Shown here piece by piece: positions 53,691 to 61,759 of a stretch of DNA of 61,759 nucleotides; the stretch's first letter is position 1, and every line of letters starts with the position of its first letter. Under the pieces are notes generated by a model that saw only the letters and a list, made by a program, of their open reading frames with translations, made no database searches and was not told where the DNA came from. The translations under genes were made by a program, and so were the position numbers. Location: positions 1-61,759 of the forward strand of contig JAOALB010000226.1 in assembly GCA_025331125.1 (NCBI GenBank), given 5' to 3'. Origin of the DNA: Mycogone perniciosa (Eukaryota > Ascomycota > Sordariomycetes > Hypocreales > Hypocreaceae).

Positions 53691-56410
53691 TGGAAAAGCA
53701 TACAAAAAAATCTGGAAACCCCCAAGGCTGCTTGGGGGTCATCAATACTTGAGTCGACGACTGAACCTTCGCCTCACACTTTAAAAAGTCCAGTGCCTCC
53801 TTGGGCAAGGTCAATGCCTCGCGAGCATGATGTCCCCAGTTGCACGCAGCGTAGTGATAAAGCTGATTTGATCGTAGCCGCTCCCTAAACTCGTCGCCTG
53901 TTTGACAATAGCCGCTTGCAAATACATTGAATGAGAGGTAGGCAGCGCAGATTGCTGTGATATCGGACTCTGCGTTCGGAAACCAGCGCATCCGCGTTTG
54001 GTCGAAGTATTCTTGCGTCGTGTAATGTACCAGTCGAACAACATCGCTTTGAGTGTCGACAGTCACCAAGCCTGCACATATCGAGCCTGTAACTTCAATG
54101 CTGGGGATAAATTCCTGGTCCAGCTCTAGCTGCCCAACCTCGACTGCAACTGCGTGTTGGAGCTCAGCAGTAGAGAGTGTTCTTTTCGCGTGGATGACCC
54201 ACGACAGAACCTTTTTCGCCAATTCTCGGTAATTTCCTCCCTGGCTTTCAATTCTTGTCATTGCTTGTTCGTACGTCTGATACAATCCTCCTAGTCCTTT
54301 GGGCAAATTCCGTAGCGCTCGTTTGACATGTCCCACCGTCGGTTGTTCAGCCAGGGAATCCATATGCAGCTGAGCAAGAAGGAACCTAAGATTAGAGTTA
54401 GAATCGATAACTTCTAAATGGGGTAGTCAGACACACATTCCATCAACGGCCTCAGATGTTGTAGCCTTGATTTCATTTTGCAGCTCCGAACTGTCCAAGA
54501 CGAATGACGGCAGTCTTTTTAAGTGGCTGGTCAGGTATTTTTGCACATATTCATCCGTAGCGCGGATCTCCAGTGATGTGCTTTCTTTGAATGTCTCCAG
54601 AATCTCCTGGACGGGTCTAGAAGTTGAAAAGATGTTTATGCTCCCCTTTTCTTGAAGCTTAAACATCTCGGAGAGCAGTCTCGTACGGCATCCATCGGTT
54701 ATTTGGCATTCATCCAACGCGTCGATAAGAATGAAGACCTTTGAATAGCAGGCACTGACAGAGTGAAGTTTTTTTAAGATGTGGTCCAGGGATAGTCGTT
54801 TGGGTTGGTCCTTGTACTGATGATAGAGAATTTGCACATCTTCTGGCATTGATGTTTGTTTCTGAACCAACTGTTTCAGCAAATTCGCAACCATGTCTTC
54901 TATCTTCTGTTCGTGTTGCCGTCGGAAGTCACAGTACAGGTATGCGATGCCAATCTCTGTATCCGTTCGAAACCCTGTAAAAAGGTCGTCGATCACAATA
55001 GCTGTGATGATTGTCTTTCCTGCTCCGGGAATGCCTGGACAGAACATTGTCTGCTTGCTGGTCTCCACCCACGCCTGGAACTCTGCACTGTCAAGAAGCC
55101 ACCGGCCAGTTCCTTCCTCTCGACGGTTGATGTAGTCGCTTTGTTGAGGAGTGTAATCAATTGGAGTGCGCCACTTGAGAATGGCGTCGCGCTCTTCAGA
55201 ATGCTTCTCACTGATAAGTTCTTTAACGTCTGTTGATACTTCCATGACCCGTTGTTGGATATCTGCATGTACGGATTAGCGTTCGTTAATAGGACGATCC
55301 GTAGACCTTAGACGCACCAGAAACAACGTCGCCGATTCGCCGTTCAGCCTCAACCTTGTTTGGAGTGATTCGGCATAGAAGATCTTTCGTGTATGCAGCT
55401 GCCACCATGGCTGCATAGCCTTGCCACTCCTTGTTCTTATGCGAGTCCGAATAGTCGCATATGCCCCGGATAACTAGGCATGGAAAGTGGTTCATTAAGC
55501 CCGCCGCTTCCATCTCGAAACATAGGACGTTCATTTCGGTTGCAAGGGTATCCCGAACAGAAGCATCCTTCATCAACTGGTTCGTCGAAGCAATCAAGCC
55601 ATAGTGGATTACCGGATTATCCTCGTCGTCGGCTCGTTGTGGCCGCGATATTAGGTCTGATCGGCTATCACCACAAGCTATCTCACAGCTGGCTTCAGAG
55701 TTCGAAGGATGTATGACTTGGGGTTGATATAACCTGTCTCTGCTCGGGTCTGGCCGCTCATACCTCTTCCGCAGTCTTGCTTTCTTCTCGAGAACGCTGT
55801 TGATAGCCGCTTCAAGCTGATGCCCCTCGATCTCATACTGCGCCTTGAGCCCATTCATCGCCGTTCGCAGGACTGATGGCGGCTGGTTCAGAAACCCCGT
55901 TGTTCGAAAGCTCTGACCTTGAATCGTCTTGCCAAAGTCGTACTGAAGCACGCCACCATTTCCATCGTGAGGAGTGCTGACCACAACGTCGCCCAAACGG
56001 ATATCGTGCTTCTGTCTTGGTGCGCCGCCACCGATACCAACCAGCAGACCGATCCTGACGTTAGGAAAGCTGTGCAGCATGTCTCGTGCCACTGTTGCTG
56101 CAGAAGCTGTGCCGTACTCGCCGTCGGGCAAAACAGCAATAACCACATTATGTTTCCCAATCTTGCTGAGTGTATAGTCGTTATTGTCATTGGGAGACAC
56201 ATACTCCGGTCGATCGTGTCGTTCGTCGAGAAAAGCCTGTGCGGCAACGTACTCTGTGCTTATAGCGCAGATCCAGCCGACAGTGTAGTCATCATTCGCC
56301 CTCGCGCTTGGCTCAAGAGTGTCGACTTCATCAGAAGTTATCTTCTTCCTCTTGTCGGCGTCGGGTGCAGCATCACGGCTGTCTGCAGAAACCAGCTTCC
56401 GCTTTGGCAT
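53001..56410 (-). CDS. PNP-NACHT-ankyrin NLR-like receptor, frameshifted before the ankyrin repeats
   Basis: Exons 55318-56410, 54437-55262 and 53001-54385 would give about 1100 aa. Residues about 40-350 are a nucleoside-phosphorylase-like domain (GWICAISTEYVAAQAFLDE, GLLVGIGGGAP, LRTAMNGLKAQYE, LCFEMEAAGLMNHFPCLVIR). The NACHT follows, with Walker A GIPGAGKT at 441-448 and Walker B VFILIDALDE at 540-549, then a winged-helix-like part. Seven 33-residue ankyrin repeats end the gene. A run of seven A (53704-53710) shifts the frame: as given, translation stops at 53620 after about 894 residues, without ankyrins. Six bases would keep the frame. This is the architecture of fungal NLRs linked to non-self recognition. 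It could be a sequencing error, a broken allele or a real switch. Confidence 0.85.
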
Positions 56411-57200
56411 TGTTCAGAGCTACGCTGGTGGAAGCGCATCCAGGAATGAGGTCGGTAGGATATCAAAATCAGGGTTCTTCCAACCAAAGGTTCGATCGCT
56501 GCCCTTCTTGTGAAGCAGAAACGTGGACTCTTCAGGAAGGAAAGTGGCCGGACGCGACACGAACAAATCCAGAATGGGTGCAGCATTCGCCATAATGCTG
56601 GTTGGGCTGAATCTGCAGGGTGTTGGGCAGATTGTAACACAGGAGGCCAGTTACCATATTAGTTGCCTCCATGTTAGCTACCACGTTGGCTTGGTCTTGA
56701 AACAAAATCTGAACAAAAGGATATCTTGATCGAAATAAAAGACAAGAATATCACCGCAACATACGGAGTATACAAAGCAAGGTGAGATTCTTCTGGCCAA
56801 GTATGGAGCACGAACGTCATGTCAACTGGTATGGAGCAAGTTAGTTGCCCACATGGTGGGCCAGACCCATGGCAATGGACCGAGCGTCTATCTGAAATAT
56901 ACGAAGCTCTAGTCAAGGGGGGATGAATAAATAAACAGTACACACTCTCAGCCTGGTATATATATATATATATATATTATTGGATTAATATCTTCAGTTA
57001 ACGACTGATTGATCACGCGAAACTTTGTAAGCCCATAATATTCCGTAGAGACATGCTCAATCATCTTAGTACAAAACCTATGACTCTGAAAATCCGGAGA
57101 ACTGTAAATAGTAGTAGTGTAATTAGTGGATTACCCCGCCTGTATGGCCCAAAAAGACTGATATAAAGGACAGTAAATTGGCAAACATTAATACACCATC
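56411..57200. other. Intergenic region with TA microsatellite
   Basis: Promoter side of the NLR and 3' side of the second transporter. It has TACGGAGTA at 56762 and a (TA)n run at about 56957-56978. No gene is seen. Confidence 0.5.
56957..56978. repeat. (TA)n microsatellite
   Basis: About eleven uninterrupted TA dinucleotides in the 3' flank of the second sugar transporter. Confidence 0.9.
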
Positions 57201-59242
57201 TCATCTGTTAAGCTTCTCAGAGTGGCGATAGAATGGAGGCAACGGCTCCAACTTCTCTCGCAGCACCCAAGTCCTAAAGTGCCAAAGAGCATTCTTGAGC
57301 TGGTAGCTCATATGCTTGCGCGTGCTAACACTGAACACCTGATCCAGCTCCTCAAGTGTAAGAGCCTTGGTCTCGGGCACGAAGAGCAGTATAAGCACCC
57401 AAAGAATGACACACCATGCAGCATACCACCCGAAGGCGCCCTGAGAAGTAAATGCCCGCTGCAGAGATGGCCAGGTAAACGAGATGACGAAGTTGAAGCA
57501 CCAGGTTGTAGCGGTAGCCCATGACATGCCCACGTCGCGAACGTGCACGGGGAAGGCTTCGGCGGAGTAGGTGAATGGCACGGGGCCTTCTCCAGGGGAA
57601 TAGAAAACCTCAAAGAGATACATTCCCGTTGTGACCATGGCCACTCGCTTCTGGATCTCTCCTGGAGTGTCAGGGATGAAAAATGACATTCCGGTCCACA
57701 GCAGAGTAAGGGCAAGGAAAGGGAAGGTAAAGAGCAAAAGATTGCGGCGACCCCATCTGTCAATAGTGAAGAGCGCTGGAATAGCAAAGACAAAGTTGAG
57801 GATTCCCGTGCCCATAGATGCGAGGAGAGCCGAGTTGGTCGAGTATCCCGAGTCCACGAAGATGGTCGTACTGTAGTAAGCAATGACGTTGACTATTCCA
57901 TCAAGTTAACTAAAAACGACGCCTCCTTAAGAGGATGAAAGGATAGATACCTCCACTGAATTGTTGCCCGAACATAAGAATCCACGTGGCCCACGTTGCG
58001 CGGAGGTTTCGAGGGACTTTGAAGAGTTCTAGGAACTGGATGAAGAGATTCTTGTCCCTGTTGGCCTCACGATCGAGTTCAACACCAACGTAGGTGTAGT
58101 AAGTATCGCGAGCGGCCTGAACATTAGAGTACCGAAGACGCTGGAAGGATCTGAACGCTTTATTGACCTTGTTGTGCTGAATATACCAACTATAAGTGGT
58201 GTTAGGGTTCGCTTTTAGCAATACACAAGAGCCATATAAGACATACCGAGGAGATTCGGGGCAGAAATACACCTGGGCACAAACAATCAAGGGCAGCACG
58301 ACGGTACTACCGAGCATGAGACGCCAGCCTAGAGACTCGGGGATGCCAATTGAGGGACCAAATGCTACACCCACGATGTTACCCAGCATGATACCGAACG
58401 CAGTCCACATCTGCCACTCTGTTGCAAACCACAATTAGCTTATATTCATGGATGAACAGCTTTTGAGGAAAGAAAGGAAACTCACGCATAACCAGGGCAC
58501 CTCGGATCGGCGCCGGACTGCACTCAGCGGCATAAACGGGGACCGTCGACGACTTGGGGCCGATTCCGAATCCAAGTACGAAGCGGGCGAGAAATAGGTT
58601 AACCCACGAATTTGCAACACCCTCCCAGATAGATGCCACGGCAGCGACCAAGCAAGATGCGAAGATGGTACCTCTTCGTCCCAAGAGTTTGTTAAGTGGT
58701 TCTGTCAGCCAACAACCCACGATGGCGCAGCAAAGATACGGCGCACCGACAATCAAGCCCGTCAAGTTATCCTGCATAGACCTGGAGAAGCGCGTTACGC
58801 CGTCGCCAGCAATATTCAGGTCCTTGAGGTACAACTCCTGGGCGCCGTTATTGACCGTCTCATCCATGCCCTGCACGGCTGCGGCCAAGGAACACATAAC
58901 GCAAAGCCAATACAGAGTAAAAGGCTGTGACCAGCGGTGGGTGAGTTCGCGCTCAATGATGTTCTTGTCCTCGGGAGCTAGCTCCTCGAGGGAACTGAAG
59001 GATTCGGGGTTTTGGGCGACAAGTGCTCCTTTGCGGAAGTCGTCGAGGTGTTCATTGAGGTCGTATCTTCGGCAGAACTCTTCTACATCGCTCATAAGCT
59101 CCTCTTTGGTTCGGCTCTTGAGCGGGTTTTCGAACACGGCAGAGAGGTTTTCTGTGTTGGTGAAGGAGCTGCTCCGGCGTTCCTGGCCATGTTCGATGTT
59201 CTCAGCGCCACCCCGAGAACTGGAGCTGGAGTTTTTCTTCAT
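57201..59242 (-). CDS. MFS sugar/polyol transporter with long N-terminal extension
   Basis: Four exons (58486-59242, 58247-58418, 57951-58189, 57201-57892) give 619 aa with all phases consistent. The start is the first true ATG (MKKNSSSSSRGG); the upstream in-frame codon is TTG. About 130 hydrophilic residues (EELMSDVEEFCRRYDLNEHL, ELAPEDKNIIERELTHRW) precede the first membrane helix, as in fungal inositol-transporter-like members. Signatures are GRRGTIFASCL, the ESPRW block at the second exon junction, FGQQFSGGVNVIAYYSTTIF, DRWGRRNLLL and VPETKALTLEELDQVF. The substrate cannot be read from sequence: sugar, polyol or inositol-like are possible. Confidence 0.88.
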
Positions 59243-61759
59243 GTTGAACGGCGACGATGGTCTAGACAATTAGGAAAGCTGGTTTTGGGGAGTATGAAGG
59301 GAATATCTACTTGTTGCTGTGCTATCCCCCTTGTCCGATTAATTGTTCTGGATGAAAGACTGTGAGTCAAGGAAGCATGTGATACCACGAAGCTATAAGC
59401 TTAGGGGTTGCATAAAAGAATTATTTCCAGATCGTCATATGGGGGAATTGGCGCAATATAACATCTTCTCTGAGACCTTGATCGCATGCTTCCTACACCT
59501 ACCTCCACAGACGTCAAGGCTTCAGCCACAAACCCGTATATCATGCACTCGCATTCCCGAGTGTCCCCACACATTATGTCGATCAGTTGGTGATACTACA
59601 TGGAGAACACAGAACAAATAATACAGAATGAAGGATGGAAGGCTGGCGCGTGGAGGAAAGACTACATACGGTGCTCTCTGGCAAGTCTGTACGCCGTTAC
59701 TCGCCTCAAGTTCAAAGCCAACCCTAGGCAAAAGCGGAGTCCATTGCTCCAAATTCGATATCCATTGATGCCTTATCCGCGGAGGCGAGATCCGATGCAA
59801 TATGACGCTGATGAACTCGCCGTTGAAATGACGGTGGTGGAGTTTGGGTGATCTGAATGTCTTTTCCCCATCTAGCAAAACGGTGCCAAACGGCGCCCAA
59901 TAGGCAAAAACTAGTCTCTTCTGACTCGTTGAACGCTTTGTTAGGGATCCAATAGAGGTGTATTTAGGATTTCGCCGTCACCAAGATTCTCGGGTGAGGC
60001 GTTGGTGGCGCGGTGGTGATGTAATTGCAGTGGTCTCCTTCAGCCTGATTTGCTTCCTCCAACTCCCACGATATTCCCGCCCAACGTCCGACGTCATCTG
60101 AATATGACGGCGATCCGATCTTGGTGTGTGTCTTTGATGAAACTGAGCAGATTTGCAATACTTCATGGGGTCTCCTCTTATCTTCAACCTCCATGGCAGC
60201 TATGTATGTACTTCAGCTGTCAAGTGTGTCTCTCCTATCGGCTATTTCCATCTATGGATATTTTTATCGCACATCCAGCGCATCCCCTTGCCAGCTGGGA
60301 ACTCCATCTTGCCCGGCGTGAGGTAGTTGCCTCTGTGCCACGATGATCACTGTGTGATTGTGTGTAAAACCTCCGGAGCTATGGCACTACTGAACCTCTA
60401 CCTACTTTCTCCTTCATACATAATACCTTGAATTCATCAATTGGTTTGGGTTCTTTTGCAGATAATGTACTGCGGGATGGTCTCCACGAAATTGCAATCC
60501 GGGGCATTGTCTCATTGTTGAGTTTAGAGATTGGAATGCTATAAGTGAGTGGGGGCTTATTCGTCCACAACTTTTCGAGCTTGGCTGGCAATTCTTATTT
60601 TGGAACCTGGTTCAACGTTTACATAATGTGCCCAAATGCCGGCCAAGCCGGCGATGCTGAACGCCGGGAAGCCCACCATCATCAAGAGATCATCGTGATC
60701 GACAGTATGGGGTGCCAAGTCAGTCAACCGCGTTATTAGTAGTGCCAGATGATTCCAATCGTTATTCTTGTGGGAACTCTACATTTTGGTGACGGATTGG
60801 ACCATCTAGGCACCGGCATTAAGTGCTACCAAGACCGTGAATTTAAGAGTGATTCTTCTAACCAGAGGAGGTCAGTTTTGCGCATTCACGGAGTAGACTG
60901 TGGTGGCGGGAGGACTGTGTTGAAATGGCCCATCTCCGTCGTATTGCTACTCGAGCTAGATTCGTGAAACAGCTTAGCCCCAGGATTATCAAAAGAGCTT
61001 CATACAGGATCTACGTAGTAGTTTGTCGGCTAATCTCTCAATAATAATTTGGTGGCGACTCAATAGTCATCCCTTTGTTGGTCTACTCGGGGACCCTGCG
61101 GGCAATATGAGAATGTCGAGGGATTGAATTGAAGTAATCGATACTTTCTTTTTTTAAAAAAAAATGGAAAAGAAAAGAGGAAAAGAAACAAAGTCGCACA
61201 GAAAAGAGAGCTGAGGACGCACAAGAAGCGCAATTCTTGCTGTTGGCCCGACGGAGTACTCCGTACATACATTATTATCTCTCTTCCCCTTCTTGACCCA
61301 CGTGCGAATCGGCTTAGGGAAAAGATCGGCACGGTTCATGGGCAGGGGTCTCTGCCTGCTTTGCTTGCCAGCTTCTCCAGGCTCCACGGTTTCTCCCATC
61401 TTCACCATTTGATATTATCGGAATTGGCTGCTTCTCGTCCGTTATACTCCCAGGGCCTTGCTGCCATATTATCTCTTACTGCTAACGCTCCCAAAAGCAA
61501 CCTCCGGATCCGGAAAACGCACAGAATCTCAAGAAAAAGACGAAGCCAGTGCTAGCCGGGATTCTCACCAGCCGGTGACGTATGTGGACAAGGATGTGAT
61601 GCCCACCTCTGTTCGAGCTTGTCCTATTGACAGGCTCGCTGTTACATGGCCAGCTTTAACTCGCCCGTCCGCAGCCACCTTGACTGGGACTTTATCTCCT
61701 CAAAATAACTATGTATTCGTATTGTCCGAAAGGTCTAGCCCCTTGGGGCCGAAGAATCC
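59243..61759. other. Terminal intergenic region
   Basis: No gene is supported in the last 2.5 kb. It holds the promoter of the second transporter, a 16-bp palindrome ACGGAGTACTCCGTAC-like word at 61250-61266, and T/A-rich runs near 61145-61165. The open frames (59600-59851, 60545-60739) lack motifs and splice partners I could confirm. Confidence 0.4.

Noticed and set aside
53711..53747. A 37-nt intron that would bypass the NLR frameshift (donor GTATTG, acceptor TTTCCAG)
   Set aside because: It restores frame, but it is shorter than other introns here (45 nt or more), lacks a good branch site, and the removed bases align with coding sequence of related NLRs.
1..61759. tRNA, rRNA or CRISPR features
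   Set aside because: I found no B-box-like GGTTCRANTCC in a tRNA context on either strand, no rRNA-like block and no spaced direct repeats.

Overview
The window looks like nuclear DNA of a filamentous ascomycete, most likely Eurotiales (Aspergillus/Penicillium type; inferred). The evidence is short spliceosomal introns (about 45-120 nt) with GT..CTRAY..AG signals, fungal protein families (P450, peroxygenase, PNP-NACHT-ankyrin receptor, HNH_2, MFS sugar porters), AT-rich RIP-like patches, and many copies of the intergenic words TACGGAGTA and TACGAAGTA. I found no tRNA, rRNA, CRISPR array or bacterial-type operon.

Layout. (1) 1-14 kb is gene-poor and accessory: a decayed gene fossil, a 59-aa six-cysteine knottin-like secreted peptide (3011-3262), a divergent Trp-rich secreted protein (3960-4440), eroded dispersed repeats, a Ca2+/H+ exchanger homologue whose two catalytic motifs are both replaced (7756-9129), and a secreted DUF7029/DUF7223-like protein (10167-11625). 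(2) 14-29 kb is a compact housekeeping block: a small membrane protein, PRP38, mitochondrial GatA/HER2, Gemin2, an RNR-inhibitor (Spd1/Dif1-like) with a PIP box, ribosomal protein eS27, a phosducin-like protein, an LRR protein and Sec61 gamma. It is interrupted at 22.8 kb by a beta/gamma-crystallin-like secreted protein. (3) 30-45 kb is mixed: a P450 broken near its C terminus, IVY1, NUP53, an uncharacterised conserved fungal protein, an unspecific-peroxygenase-like haem-thiolate protein and a 1622-aa uncharacterised protein. (4) 45-62 kb is accessory: an HNH_2 protein next to a 19-bp minisatellite and an AT-rich RIP-like tract, an alpha-glucoside-type transporter, an RNA 3'-phosphate cyclase, a PNP-NACHT-ankyrin NLR with a homopolymer frameshift, and a second sugar transporter.

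The genes do not form one pathway. There is no PKS/NRPS/terpene backbone near the P450, so I do not call a metabolite cluster. The most distinctive content is the set of small secreted proteins that only appear once introns are removed, the catalytically altered CAX protein, and the NLR with an enzyme-like N terminus. Every splice model was checked for phase by hand, and the totals come out as whole codons. Functions are family-level inferences from motifs; no database search was possible.
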